Of a stretch of 64,000 nucleotides of DNA, positions 16,866 through 25,284 are shown one piece after another (position 1 is the stretch's first letter; every line of letters begins with the position of its first letter). A program made the translations under genes and the position numbers. The DNA is taken from assembly GCF_000024005.1 (NCBI RefSeq), contig NC_013132.1:7248001-7312000 (forward strand), read 5' to 3'. The notes under the pieces were generated by a model. It made no database searches. It was not told the DNA's origin and saw only the letters and a program-made list of their open reading frames with translations. Source of the DNA: Chitinophaga pinensis DSM 2588. Its GTDB lineage: Bacteria > Bacteroidota > Bacteroidia > Chitinophagales > Chitinophagaceae.

Positions 16866-17771
16866 TCAGTTAAAGGATTTTCTGAAAACATTTGGCGCCA
16901 GGTTGGTGTGGCGTTTAAACAGCTTATTAAAAGACTGGGGGTGTTCAAATCCCAGTTGGTACGCGACTTCGGCGATGGTTAGCCGGGTGGTGCTTAAAAT
17001 CATTTTCGCTCTTTCTATGAGCCGGTCATGGATATGCTGTTGTGCGCTTTGTCCGGTTAATGACCGGAGCATATCTGTCAGGTATCTGGGCGACACCTGT
17101 AGATGGCCTGCTACTTCCGGAACGGTAGGTATACCACCTGACTGATCCGCAAAGCGGGATTCCAGGTAGGTATTCATCTGGGTGATCAGGTCATGGTGAA
17201 TGGCTTTACGCGTCAGGAACTGCCGGTTGTAAAAGCGATTGCTGTAGTTGAGCAGTAGTTCGATCTGAGAAACCAGTACGTCCTGGCTAAAGGCGTCTGT
17301 GTTGTTGTCCAGTTCGTCGGCGATGTTGGCAAACAGGCCGTCGATCTTTTTCTTTTCCTTATCAGACAGGAAGAGGGCTTCCTTTACTGCATAAGTGAAG
17401 AAGCCATACTGCTGGATCGTCTTCCCTAAAGGGTAATTCCGGATCAGGTCGGCGTGAAACAACAATATATAACCATCGAGGCAGCTTTCTTCTCCGGACA
17501 TAGTGACTACCTGGTTGGGCGCTAAAAAAGCCATGCCTCCTTCTTCAAAATCATAGTAGTCCTGGCCGTATCTTATATGACCGCTGAAGTCCCGTTTAAA
17601 GGAGATCTTGTAAAAGTCGATCATAAAGCTGTGACCGACGAGATCGTGGCCGACTTTCTCTGCATCATAGTTCACCAGGGCGATCAGCGGATGCAGCGGT
17701 TTAGGCAGATCCAGGTCCCGCATAAACTCGGAGATACTTCTATATATGATGGGCGAAGGTATTGCTTTCAT
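16866..17771 (-). CDS. AraC-family regulator upstream of the quinone-reductase-like gene
   Basis: The protein has 301 residues. The N-terminal sensor half carries the Bacteroidota motif SFMIDFYKISFKRDFSGHIRYGQDYYDFEEGGMAFLAPNQVVTM. The AraC domain has GGIPTVPEVAGHLQVSPRYLTDMLRSLTGQSAQQHIHDRLIERAK and AEVAYQLGFEHPQSFNKLFKRHTNLAPNVF. It is paralogous to the products at 44138-45055 and 55970-56857. It is transcribed in the same direction as the oxidoreductase, with 150 bases between the genes. Confidence 0.88.
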   Translation of the reverse strand: MKAIPSPIIYRSISEFMRDLDLPKPLHPLIALVNYDAEKVGHDLVGHSFMIDFYKISFKRDFSGHIRYGQDYYDFEEGGMAFLAPNQVVTMSGEESCLDGYILLFHADLIRNYPLGKTIQQYGFFTYAVKEALFLSDKEKKKIDGLFANIADELDNNTDAFSQDVLVSQIELLLNYSNRFYNRQFLTRKAIHHDLITQMNTYLESRFADQSGGIPTVPEVAGHLQVSPRYLTDMLRSLTGQSAQQHIHDRLIERAKMILSTTRLTIAEVAYQLGFEHPQSFNKLFKRHTNLAPNVFRKSFN

Positions 17772-17935
17772 GATTCAGCACTAAGTTAAGATTAATCATC
17801 TACACCTGGATGGAGGAATGTAGCTCCTGCATCCACTATACAAAGGTCAGCAAAGACGGGGAGTAAAAGTTAGCCTGGATTGTAAAAAGTGTAGTCTGAA
17901 TCACGCAATACTGTTAATGCGATGGCGGTTGTTTT

Positions 17936-18106
17936 ATGCCGGCGCTCACTTCGGTGGGCCGTGTTTCCAGGCAGGATTTATTCAAGGAACTGCAGCAGAT
18001 CGGCTTACGACATGATCATTTTCAGACCCGCATTCAAAAGGTACTGGAAAAATCAGGGACTGATGATAGTGAACAGCTCTCCAAAGTGATGACGGGGAAG
18101 GCTTAA
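17936..18106 (+). CDS. Small ORF of 56 codons, unknown; possible gene remnant
   Basis: This ATG-to-TAA frame of 56 residues lies in the 17772-18190 gap. Residues 14-35 (DLFKELQQIGLRHDHFQTRI) form a plausible amphipathic helix, and the end is LSKVMTGKA. It has no signal peptide or recognisable motif. The protein-like composition suggests either a real small protein or the tail of a lost gene. The rest of the gap holds only the promoter region for the next gene. Confidence 0.35.
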   Translation: MPALTSVGRVSRQDLFKELQQIGLRHDHFQTRIQKVLEKSGTDDSEQLSKVMTGKA

Positions 18107-18190
18107 ATAGCTACAAAACGCTTATCTTTAGGATAGATGGCAACTGCCAATGGATCTTAATTATTTAAGTAATAAAGCAGAGAACAACAT

Positions 18191-18955
18191 ATGTCAATAA
18201 CAAAAGAATCTGAACTGATAGGAATGCAGAGAGCGAGTGAGGCGGTTGCATATACCTTAAAAGAAATGAGGACCTATGCGCAACCAGGGATGAGTACGAA
18301 AGAGCTTGACCAATATGGGGCTAAGATACTATCCAGCATGGGTGCGAAGTCTGCGCCATATTTAACATATGGATTTCCGGGATACACCTGCATTAGTGTT
18401 GATAATGAGTTTTGTCATGGTATTCCTTCAGAGAAACGTATTCTAAAAGAAGGAGATCTGATCAATATTGATGTATCAGCAGAGCTGGATGGTTTCTGGG
18501 CGGATAATGGCGGTTCATTTGTGCTGGGTAATGATATTCACCAGCATCAGAAGTTGGTGGATGCATCCAGGGAAATATTAAGAAAGACCCTTGATAATAT
18601 CAGAGGGGGTGTGAAAATAGCGGATATCGGGCATCTGATGGAAACGGAGGCGAAGAAGAGAGGTTTTAAAGTGATTAAAAATCTTGGCGGGCATGGTATC
18701 GGAAGAGGGCTACACGAAGAACCGGGAGAGTTAATGAATTATAAGAACCGCTTTGATGTAAGACGCTTTAAAAAGAATTCTGTTGTAGCGATAGAAACGT
18801 TTATTTCCACCAGTTCGACCTATGCGACAGAACTGAATGACGGATGGACGATGGTAGGCAATAAAGGCGGTTATATGGCGCAGCATGAGCATACCATTGT
18901 AGTTACTGATGGAAAGCCGATTATCTTAACGGAGATGAATGAAATATTTAACTAA
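18191..18955 (+). CDS. map: Methionine aminopeptidase, type I
   Basis: Removes the initiator Met from nascent proteins; cytoplasmic two-metal enzyme. It has 254 residues with all five metal ligands at the usual spacing: D94 (INIDVSA), D105 (WADNGGSF), H168 (LGGHGIGR), E202 (VAIETF) and E233 (QHEHTI), plus the active-site H76 (FCHGIP). It lacks the N-terminal zinc-finger extension. It stands alone, far from the ribosomal or adk/secY neighbourhood where the housekeeping map usually sits, so it may be a second copy. A strong hairpin follows the stop. Confidence 0.92.
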   Translation: MSITKESELIGMQRASEAVAYTLKEMRTYAQPGMSTKELDQYGAKILSSMGAKSAPYLTYGFPGYTCISVDNEFCHGIPSEKRILKEGDLINIDVSAELDGFWADNGGSFVLGNDIHQHQKLVDASREILRKTLDNIRGGVKIADIGHLMETEAKKRGFKVIKNLGGHGIGRGLHEEPGELMNYKNRFDVRRFKKNSVVAIETFISTSSTYATELNDGWTMVGNKGGYMAQHEHTIVVTDGKPIILTEMNEIFN

Positions 18956-18963
18956 CTGATCGT

Positions 18964-19013
18964 GTAATCATAAAAAAGGAGATCAACGAATTGATCTCCT
19001 TTTTTATGATTAC
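18964..19013. terminator. Bidirectional terminator between map and the SDR gene
   Basis: Perfect 22-bp arms (18964-18985 and 18992-19013) flank a 6-base loop. A-runs and T-runs inside the arms give a U-tract in both directions. It separates convergent genes. The core GGAGATCA/TGATCTCC recurs at 28182-28212. Confidence 0.88.
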
Positions 19014-19016
19014 CAG

Positions 19017-19814
19017 TTAGATACTGCGAACGGTGCCGGCATCGACACGCAGCAGTGCGCCGCTGACATAGTCGGCGTAAGGGCTGGCCAGATAAGCTAC
19101 AGCAGCAGCTACTTCTTCCTGTCTTCCAAATCTGCCGGCATCATTGGGCACCAGCTCTTTTACTGCATTACGTTCCATTTCGGCAATATCGGTCCCCCAT
19201 CCTTTTTGTGGTGCGGCATTGCGCAGCCACTGCTCTACGCCGGGATTCATAATGGCGCCCGGCGCTACTACATTGGAGGTAATGCCGGTACCTGCGAGTT
19301 GTCTAGCGAGGGAGACACTCATATTATGACGTGCGGCGAGGCTGGCGTTATAGTGAGGCTGATCGCTGATGGGTTGTATACCTAATCCGCCGCCAATATT
19401 GATAACCCTTCCCCAGCCCTGACCTTTCATTGCAGGTAAGATACGCTGAATCATGCGGACATAAGAGATCACGTTCACGTTATAAACATCCGTCCAATCC
19501 TGGCAGGAGGTATTTGACCAGGAGGTGTGTGCATAATATCCGGCGTTGTTGACCAGGATGTCTATGGGGCCACCAGCCAATGCCACCTTGGCGACATTAT
19601 CGGCTCCTTCGTCCGTTGCAAGGTCGCCCAAAGCGACTTCCACGGTACCACCGGCTTCGGTAATCCGTTGTGCGACGGCCTTTGTTCTTTCCTCATTACG
19701 TCCATGTACGATCACGTGTACGCCTTCATCTGCCAGCATAATGGCAATAGCTTCCCCGAGGCCGGCGCTGGATCCTGTTACCAGTGCGCGCTTGCCCGCT
19801 AATTTGTAGTCCAT
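19017..19814 (-). CDS. Short-chain dehydrogenase/reductase with altered catalytic residues
   Basis: The protein has 265 residues and a Rossmann fold: nucleotide motif ALVTGSSAGLGEAIA, NAG motif ILVNNAGYYAHT, and the C-terminal SPYADYVSGALLRVDAG. The usual Y-x-x-x-K reads Y-N-A-S-L (HYNASLAARHNM), so the catalytic Lys is missing, and the usual Ser of the INxS strand is Gly (INIGGGLG). The fold and cofactor site are intact. It may be a non-classical or inactive SDR. It follows an AraC-family gene on the same strand, 36 bases apart. Confidence 0.83.
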   Translation of the reverse strand: MDYKLAGKRALVTGSSAGLGEAIAIMLADEGVHVIVHGRNEERTKAVAQRITEAGGTVEVALGDLATDEGADNVAKVALAGGPIDILVNNAGYYAHTSWSNTSCQDWTDVYNVNVISYVRMIQRILPAMKGQGWGRVINIGGGLGIQPISDQPHYNASLAARHNMSVSLARQLAGTGITSNVVAPGAIMNPGVEQWLRNAAPQKGWGTDIAEMERNAVKELVPNDAGRFGRQEEVAAAVAYLASPYADYVSGALLRVDAGTVRSI

Positions 19815-19850
19815 GATATATGATTTATTTAAACTTGTATACTATCGTGT

Positions 19851-20660
19851 TCACCGTTGAGAGGGTGTTTTACCGAATACCTTTTTGTATGCGGAAGAAA
19901 AGTGCGACAGGTCTTCGAAGCCAAGATCAAGGTAGATGGCGGATGCTGTTTTCCCTTTTTTAGCGATCAGGAAATTGGCTTCTTCCAGCCGTTTTCTTGT
20001 CAGCCACCGGCCGGCGGTCGTATTGAATATTCTTTTAAAATCTCTTTTGAAAGTGGATAAACTTCTTCCGGTGAGGAAAGCCATCCGGTCTAAACCTACG
20101 TTGTAGCGGTAGTGTGTATTCATAAAAGCCACCAGGTCTATTTTGCCGGGTACATCGAAATCGAATAGTGCTTGTCCGATGGACGGACTTGTTTGCAGTA
20201 ACAGCAGGACCAGTTCTTTCGCTTTTAATGACACAAGCCCCTCGCTGTACATACCGGAAGTGTCTAAATAAGGCGTCAGGCTGTTTATATAGTTTTCGAG
20301 CCAGACATCGGGCTTTAACAGTGTGATATCTTTCCCCTTGTAAGGGATTTTGTAAGAGGCACCATACAACCCTTGCATTTCCTTCAGCGTTCCCTGGTCA
20401 ATGTGTACTGCAACAGATTGAAAGCCTTGCTGACCGGGACGTTTTACATATTTGGTAAGCTGGTTTCTGCGGATGAAACGATAATCGCCTGCTTTAAAAA
20501 CATACATTTCATTGCCTGACCAGATCTCCTGTGTACCGGATATGATGTAGCTGAATATGTGATCGGTTACGAAGGCCTCTCCTTCTTTAAAATCACTACC
20601 GTAATTATTAAAGCGTATAACCGGGTTTTGCAGTCCGTTCGTATCGTTTGTGTTCACCAT
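19851..20660 (-). CDS. AraC-family regulator upstream of the SDR gene
   Basis: The protein has 269 residues from the ATG at 20660; an in-frame TTG at 20696 is not preferred. The N-terminus is cupin-like (YIISGTQEIWSGNEMYVFKAGDYRFIRRNQLTKYVKRP). The DNA-binding domain has GRSLSTFKRDFKRIFNTTAGRWLTRKRLEEANFLIAKKG and IYLDLGFEDLSHFSSAYKKVFGKTPSQR. It is of the ExsA/DUF6597-like type common in Bacteroidota and is not closely similar to the other five AraC proteins here. It probably controls the SDR gene that follows. Confidence 0.87.
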   Translation of the reverse strand: MVNTNDTNGLQNPVIRFNNYGSDFKEGEAFVTDHIFSYIISGTQEIWSGNEMYVFKAGDYRFIRRNQLTKYVKRPGQQGFQSVAVHIDQGTLKEMQGLYGASYKIPYKGKDITLLKPDVWLENYINSLTPYLDTSGMYSEGLVSLKAKELVLLLLQTSPSIGQALFDFDVPGKIDLVAFMNTHYRYNVGLDRMAFLTGRSLSTFKRDFKRIFNTTAGRWLTRKRLEEANFLIAKKGKTASAIYLDLGFEDLSHFSSAYKKVFGKTPSQR

Positions 20661-20864
20661 CGCGCTATGTTTACCATACAAAGGTCGGTTATCCAATGAT
20701 TCGGTGATTGGTTTATCGGGTCAATCTGGTTTGTTTAAAAGGTCATGTATCAAGTTACCCGGACAGGGTGATGGCTCTTGATATTTGTCAAGTTCCTTTT
20801 CTGACATACATCAACACCGGCAGCCGTGCAGTTGCTTAGTTTTGAGGTATCAAAATCAACATAT

Positions 20865-20918
20865 ATGGCACATACTACAAAACAGCTGGAAGACAGTTTA
20901 TTGGTTTATCTGGAATGA
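20865..20918 (+). other. Tiny ORF of 17 codons followed by a strong terminator
   Basis: ATG to TGA encodes MAHTTKQLEDSLLVYLE. A Rho-independent terminator begins 48 bases later (20966). No gene on this strand lies upstream for 900 bases, so the pair may mark a small transcript, a leader peptide, or the two ends of a deleted gene. The gap 20661-21078 contains nothing else I can support. Confidence 0.3.
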
Positions 20919-20965
20919 CAGGGATGCGTAACCATAAAAATTATCAATAACCAGGTGTTAAAACA

Positions 20966-20996
20966 CCTTCAGGTAGCAAACCTGAAGGCGTTTTTT
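20966..20996 (+). terminator. Rho-independent terminator in the 20661-21078 gap
   Basis: Arms CCTTCAGGT/ACCTGAAGG with a 5-base loop are followed by CG and six Ts. It is clearly oriented for plus-strand transcription, though no full gene precedes it. Confidence 0.8.
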
Positions 20997-21078
20997 AATA
21001 TCTTTTAAGTATACTTGTGACTGTTAGCACCGAAGTCCCTTAACTTTTCTGCTGCCTGTGAATAAATGTTTGAATGCT

Positions 21079-21645
21079 ATGCCGGACAAATCAGATAAAC
21101 TCTTATTGCTTGATCTCGACGAAACCTTGATACATGCGACGACTGCTCCCCTGGGAGTTGCGCCGGACCTGCAATTTGATGTGTTTCATATTTATAAACG
21201 TCCGGGGTTGGAACACTTTCTTATAAATATATCCCAACATTTTACGATAGGCGTGTGGAGTTCTGCAAGCAATGAATATGTGGAGGAGATCGTGAAAATG
21301 ATCACGCCGGATTCAATTGAGTGGTTTATGATCTGGGGTAAAAGCAGGTGTACGATCAGGCGGGATTATGAACTGGACAGCTACTATTTTGAGAAGCGGC
21401 TGGATAAAGTAAAAAATAAGGGGTTCAGGCTGGAGCAGATCATTATCGTTGATGATTCACCGGAAAAGTCGAGGAGTAATTATGGTAATGCGGTGTATAT
21501 CGCACCATTTGAAGGAGACCGGAATGATAATGAGCTTACACATCTGTATGATTATCTCCTGACGTTGAAGGAGGTAAGTAATATACGCAGTATTGAAAAA
21601 CGGGGTTGGCGTAATAACCCGTTTACGTCTTTGAATATTTCTTAG
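21079..21645 (+). CDS. FCP1/NIF-domain HAD phosphatase
   Basis: The protein has 188 residues from the ATG at 21079 (MPDKSDK); a GTG at 21058 is possible. It shows an NLI-interacting-factor type HAD fold: the nucleophile motif LLLDLDETLIHA (D-x-D-x-T), KRPGLEHFL, motif II GVWSSAS, and motif III IIIVDDSPEKSRSNYGNAVYI. This FCP1/SCP-like branch is best known from eukaryotic CTD and protein phosphatases but occurs in bacteria. Substrate unknown. Its last 23 bases overlap the 3' end of the convergent AraC gene. Confidence 0.85.
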   Translation: MPDKSDKLLLLDLDETLIHATTAPLGVAPDLQFDVFHIYKRPGLEHFLINISQHFTIGVWSSASNEYVEEIVKMITPDSIEWFMIWGKSRCTIRRDYELDSYYFEKRLDKVKNKGFRLEQIIIVDDSPEKSRSNYGNAVYIAPFEGDRNDNELTHLYDYLLTLKEVSNIRSIEKRGWRNNPFTSLNIS

Positions 21646-22582
21646 GCTTGCTACCCATGTACTGTTCAAATACCCGGGAGAAATGGCTGAGGTTAGTAAA
21701 TCCTAACTGATAGCCCACTTCGGAGACTGTCAGTCGTCTCTCTTTTAATAGTCTGGCGGCTTCCTGCATTCGTCCGGACTGATAATATTCAAACACCCCT
21801 TTTCCGAAGGTCTGTTTAAACAGCTTTCGTAGTTTAGGTTCACTCATGCCTGCTTCTTTTGCCAGTGCCGCTATGTTGGGAGGTTCATCCAGCTTAGCTT
21901 GTAAACGGGCTTTAATAGCGTATATGGCTTTGATATCATCGATATGCATACCGGTGGCCGGTACTATTTCCCGTTGCATCAGCATGGTAAATACATAACA
22001 CAGCAGTTCCTCGCATTTCAGTTTATAGTAATGGCTTTCCAGGGTTTCCGGAACAGGCTGGCCCAACATTCCGCTGGCGGTATTAATGATGGCTGTTGAA
22101 ATACCGGTTTCAAACACAAAGTTATCTTTCCCTTCCAGTACACTTGCTACGACCGGGTGATCTATTTTTCCAAACAACTGATGCAGGTATTGTTTAGCAA
22201 CGGCGATTGTCACACTGCCAAACATTGTGTTTGAAGGCATCGCTAATACAGATGAAACCGCGTGTTTACAAATCATAATATTGGCCTGTTCCGGTAAGAT
22301 TTGTTCATCGGGTTGTAGTATAGAGGGGAAGATACCGCTTAACAGGAAAACAATATCCTCCTGCCCTTCTTCGAGTTTATTAGTACGCTCAATATACACA
22401 TCCTCTTTCAGATAATAATTCCGGATCATCATACGTAGTTCCTTTCCCCAGGAAAAGCCGGTGATGTATCCTGTGCCCATGTTTTCAGGAATATCGATGA
22501 ACCTTCCTCTGATAGCGGCGCCTATTGCATGGGCAAATTCGCGGGTAATGCCAGTCCCTCTATCCGTGATTGATATTTTCAT
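21623..22582 (-). CDS. AraC-family regulator paired with a decayed Tet(X)-like gene
   Basis: The protein has 319 residues and is a paralogue of the product at 13516-14472 over its whole length: N-terminal RFIDIPENMGTGYITGFSWGKELRMMIRNYYLKEDVYIER corresponds to the same block there, and the AraC domain reads PPNIAALAKEAGMSEPKLRKLFKQTFGKGVFEYYQSGRM, then VSEVGYQLGFTNLSHFSRVFEQYMGSKPKKY. The gene is intact while the divergent target gene next to it (22669-22878) is broken, so it may now act elsewhere or be on its way to loss. The first codon abuts a repeat operator. Confidence 0.9.
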   Translation of the reverse strand: MKISITDRGTGITREFAHAIGAAIRGRFIDIPENMGTGYITGFSWGKELRMMIRNYYLKEDVYIERTNKLEEGQEDIVFLLSGIFPSILQPDEQILPEQANIMICKHAVSSVLAMPSNTMFGSVTIAVAKQYLHQLFGKIDHPVVASVLEGKDNFVFETGISTAIINTASGMLGQPVPETLESHYYKLKCEELLCYVFTMLMQREIVPATGMHIDDIKAIYAIKARLQAKLDEPPNIAALAKEAGMSEPKLRKLFKQTFGKGVFEYYQSGRMQEAARLLKERRLTVSEVGYQLGFTNLSHFSRVFEQYMGSKPKKYSKT

Positions 22583-22616
22583 TTACGACTATTTTAATAT
22601 CAATTATGGCTGTTTT
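22582..22616 (-). promoter_or_regulatory. Tandem 21-bp-spaced direct repeats, second AraC-type operator candidate
   Basis: On the minus strand, AAAACAGCCATAA (ending at 22616) and AAAATAGTCGTAAA (22595-22582) are spaced 21 bases apart. The second is identical over 14 bases to the site at 13493-13506 before the paralogous AraC gene. Confidence 0.6.
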
Positions 22617-22668
22617 GCCTATAAAAGTAGGCATAATTTTGCTTTCAAATGGTCATAATTCAAAAGAT

Positions 22669-22878
22669 ATGTTATTAGAAATAAGAAATTAGCTATTATA
22701 GGTGGTGGTCCCGACGGCCTGACACTTGCCCGGCTGTTAAGCTCAAAGGCGTATCTGTCAAGGTGTATGAAAGATATGTTAATGAGGAAGCACGCGTACA
22801 AGGGGGCTACGCCGGACCTTTACTTTGCGTCAGGGTTAAAAGCGATTAAAGCGGCAGGGCTAATAAATCATTTATGCA
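22669..22878 (+). pseudogene. Decayed Tet(X)-like flavin monooxygenase, N-terminal fragment
   Basis: Three pieces of a Tet(X)-like N-terminus are readable in order. KKLAIIGGGPDGLTLARLL is followed, in another frame, by KGVSVKVYERYVNEEARVQGG, then back in the first frame by PDLYFASGLKAIKAAGLINH. The indels lie near 22740 and at a G-run near 22802. The homology stops at about 22878, inside the 3' end of the next convergent gene. The start at 22669 is 86 bases from the divergent AraC gene, the same distance as in the intact module at 13429/13516. The remaining 300 or so residues are missing. Confidence 0.82.
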
Positions 22879-23470
22879 CAAGCGTATCTAACAGGCTACC
22901 CGCGCGGTCTTGTTGTTTAATGAACCCTTCAATTGATTTGGTAGATGGTACGTTATCTTTTTGGTATTTTTCGATTAGCGGCAACGTCTTTATTATTTTC
23001 AAAACGTTATGAAGATCTGAAATCACTACCTTGTTTTTCTCAATAGCTTTCAATAATTCGTTGTGTGGTGCTGTTTGTGCATTGTATTTCGTCTGGTTGC
23101 TGATCATTAAAAGCTTCATTCTCTCTCTTAACAGAGAGTCGCTGATTGCTGAGATCTGCTTATCTGCTGCCAGGAAATAAGACTGTACCTTCCCATTGAA
23201 TCTATCAAATGATTCAGTCGAATCATCCTGGCTGCTATTCAGTTCACCAATTTTCATCTCGAGTTCTTCCAGCTTAGGATCCTTACTGACTAGCTCCTGG
23301 TAAAGGGTCTCAAGTATGTCGTCATAACCTCTTTTTGAAACAAACTCGTAGGTATTTTTATTCTCCAATGCCTTTGGTGTTTCATTTTGAGGCTTATGCT
23401 GTACCCCGTGACTATTACATGATACGAATACCAGTACTAACAGTACGGATAAGAATAATTTTGTCGTCAT
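22868..23470 (-). CDS. Predicted lipoprotein with coiled-coil character, unknown function
   Basis: The protein has 201 residues from the ATG at 23470 (MTTKLFLSVLLVLVFVSCNSH); an upstream GTG in frame would put 20 residues before the signal peptide and is unlikely. The lipobox VFVSC predicts a lipid-anchored Cys18. The rest is Glu/Lys/Ser-rich and mostly helical (EELEMKIGELNSSQDDSTES, SDSLLRERMKLLMISNQTKY). No family recognised. Its 3' end borders the Tet(X)-like remnant. Confidence 0.7.
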   Translation of the reverse strand: MTTKLFLSVLLVLVFVSCNSHGVQHKPQNETPKALENKNTYEFVSKRGYDDILETLYQELVSKDPKLEELEMKIGELNSSQDDSTESFDRFNGKVQSYFLAADKQISAISDSLLRERMKLLMISNQTKYNAQTAPHNELLKAIEKNKVVISDLHNVLKIIKTLPLIEKYQKDNVPSTKSIEGFIKQQDRAGSLLDTLVHK

Positions 23471-23593
23471 ACAGGGACAGTAATTTTTAAGGTTTTGAGT
23501 CAGAGAGGATCTGCGAACGATCACTTTCACCTGAAGCTAATATAGCTACATTAATTGGATTTTAAAATGCCACGAAAAGTATACGAATACTAC

Positions 23594-23644
23594 ATAATAA
23601 CGCAAAGGCCCGCTATCGTTGATAGCGGGCCTTTGCGTTATTAT
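23594..23644. terminator. Perfect 24-bp hairpin after purE
   Basis: Arms 23594-23617 and 23621-23644 are fully complementary around a 3-base loop. The core is AAAGGCCCGCTATC. It lies 22 bases past the purE stop and should act as a strong terminator of purEK. Confidence 0.88.
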
Positions 23645-23665
23645 CTGCATGAGATGTCTTGCTGC

Positions 23666-24160
23666 TTAGAATTGCTCTAAGGTTTCATTCTGTTTAGCCA
23701 CCTTCTCATTATTTTCTTTTTTCATAGCTGCCAGCTGTTGTCTGATGGAGCTGTTGCTGATACCCAGCATCTGTACTGCCAGCAGACCGGCATTACGGGC
23801 GCCATTAACACCTACTGTGGCTACAGGTATGTCGCCAGGCATTTGTACGATGGACAACAGGGAATCCCAACCATCAAGGGAGTTGGAAGATTTAATAGGA
23901 ACACCAATTACAGGCAATGTAGTAATAGCGGCCACCATACCAGGAAGGTGTGCTGCGCCACCGGCGCCTGCGATGATGATCTTTAAACCACGCTCTTCAG
24001 CGGTAGCTGCATAGTCAAACATTCTTTGGGGGCTACGGTGTGCTGACACAACGCTAAATTCATAGCCTATGTCGAATTTCTTTAACACCTCTATTGCCTG
24101 ACGCATGGTAGGCGCATCAGAACTGCTGCCCATAATAATGCCTACTTCTACCTGTTTCAT
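23666..24160 (-). CDS. purE: N5-carboxyaminoimidazole ribonucleotide mutase PurE
   Basis: Converts N5-CAIR to CAIR in de novo purine synthesis; cytoplasmic octamer. It has 164 residues with the class I signature [17 protein letters not shown], the [12 protein letters not shown] loop with the catalytic His, and [26 protein letters not shown], then [35 protein letters not shown]. It starts 5 bases after the purK stop on the same strand, so it is cotranscribed with purK, and a long hairpin follows. Confidence 0.97.
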   Translation of the reverse strand: MKQVEVGIIMGSSSDAPTMRQAIEVLKKFDIGYEFSVVSAHRSPQRMFDYAATAEERGLKIIIAGAGGAAHLPGMVAAITTLPVIGVPIKSSNSLDGWDSLLSIVQMPGDIPVATVGVNGARNAGLLAVQMLGISNSSIRQQLAAMKKENNEKVAKQNETLEQF

Positions 24161-24165
24161 ATTTT

Positions 24166-25284
24166 TTAGTTTAAAATTTCCCGAATGGTTTCAGCTTTTA
24201 CAGCAATGGCTTCCATTGTGCTACCTGTTATCGTTACGTGCCCTACTTTTCTGCCTATTCTGCTACCTTTTTTGCCATACCAGTGCAAATGTGCCCCTGG
24301 TATATCCAAAAGTGCTTTGAGTTTTTCTACTCTGTTTGCAGCCAATGCAGCGGTTTCCAGTAGGTTAAGCATCAACGAAGGTAAATGCAGACTGGTATCA
24401 CCTAATGGCAAACCTAATATAGCGCGAAGCAGCTGCTCGTATTGTGATGTAGTGCTGGCTTCTATTGTGTGGTGACCACTATTGTGCGGTCTTGGCGCCA
24501 GTTCATTCACTAAGATCCTGTTATCTTTTGTAACAAACATCTCTACCGCCAGAATACCTACCAGCTGGAGCGCATCTGCTATCTTTTCCGCAAGGCGAGT
24601 CGCTTCTTCCTGCATTCCTTCGGCTAATTGCGCCGGAGCTACCTGAGACTCAAGTACGAATTTCTCTTCAGAAAATACCATCATCACAGGATCATAACAG
24701 GTTACAGCACCATGCTCATTTCTGGCTACGATAACCGCAATTTCGTGTTTGATGTCTACCAATTCTTCCAGCACACATGGTTCGTCGAAAGCAGTGGCGA
24801 TGTCAGCACCTGATTTCAACACCATTACACCATAGCCGTCGTATCCGTTGCGGCGTTTTTTAAGACAGCCCGGCAGTTTATTTTCGTATTTATAGAGCTC
24901 ATTTCTATCCTCAATGGCGTCACCAGGTACTACAGGGATATTGTGTGACAGCAGGAACTGTTTCTGGGTGAATTTATCCTGGATCACTTTAATCGTATCG
25001 GGAGTCGGGAAAACCTTTTTCCCTTGTTTTTCGAGTTCACGTAAGGCGTCGATATTCACTGCCTCCATTTCTATTGTAATAACGTCGAGGCCCTTACCGA
25101 ATTCCAGCACGTCTTCATACGATTTGGGATCGGCACAGACAAAAGAAGAAGTATAACGTGCACAAGGCGCATTTGGGTCCTTGTCCATTACTGAAATGCT
25201 GAGGCCGAGGTCTATAGCGTGCCGTATAAGCATACCTCCGAGCTGACCGCCTCCTAATATTCCTACTTTCAAATTTTCAATCAT
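24166..25284 (-). CDS. purK: 5-(carboxyamino)imidazole ribonucleotide synthase PurK
   Basis: ATP-grasp enzyme making N5-CAIR from AIR, bicarbonate and ATP. It has 372 residues from the ATG at 25284 ([18 protein letters not shown]); a TTG three codons earlier is not preferred. Landmarks are the N-terminal [32 protein letters not shown]-grasp [46 protein letters not shown], and [17 protein letters not shown]. First gene of the purKE operon. Confidence 0.97.
   Translation of the reverse strand: MIENLKVGILGGGQLGGMLIRHAIDLGLSISVMDKDPNAPCARYTSSFVCADPKSYEDVLEFGKGLDVITIEMEAVNIDALRELEKQGKKVFPTPDTIKVIQDKFTQKQFLLSHNIPVVPGDAIEDRNELYKYENKLPGCLKKRRNGYDGYGVMVLKSGADIATAFDEPCVLEELVDIKHEIAVIVARNEHGAVTCYDPVMMVFSEEKFVLESQVAPAQLAEGMQEEATRLAEKIADALQLVGILAVEMFVTKDNRILVNELAPRPHNSGHHTIEASTTSQYEQLLRAILGLPLGDTSLHLPSLMLNLLETAALAANRVEKLKALLDIPGAHLHWYGKKGSRIGRKVGHVTITGSTMEAIAVKAETIREILN

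Noticed and set aside
16748..16948. Minus-strand frame in the gap after the AraC gene
   Set aside because: Overlaps the end of the AraC coding sequence in another frame and lacks any family feature.
22767..23012. 81-codon plus-strand ORF
   Set aside because: Its first half is the third fragment of the Tet(X)-like remnant, its second half is antisense to the lipoprotein gene; not a gene.
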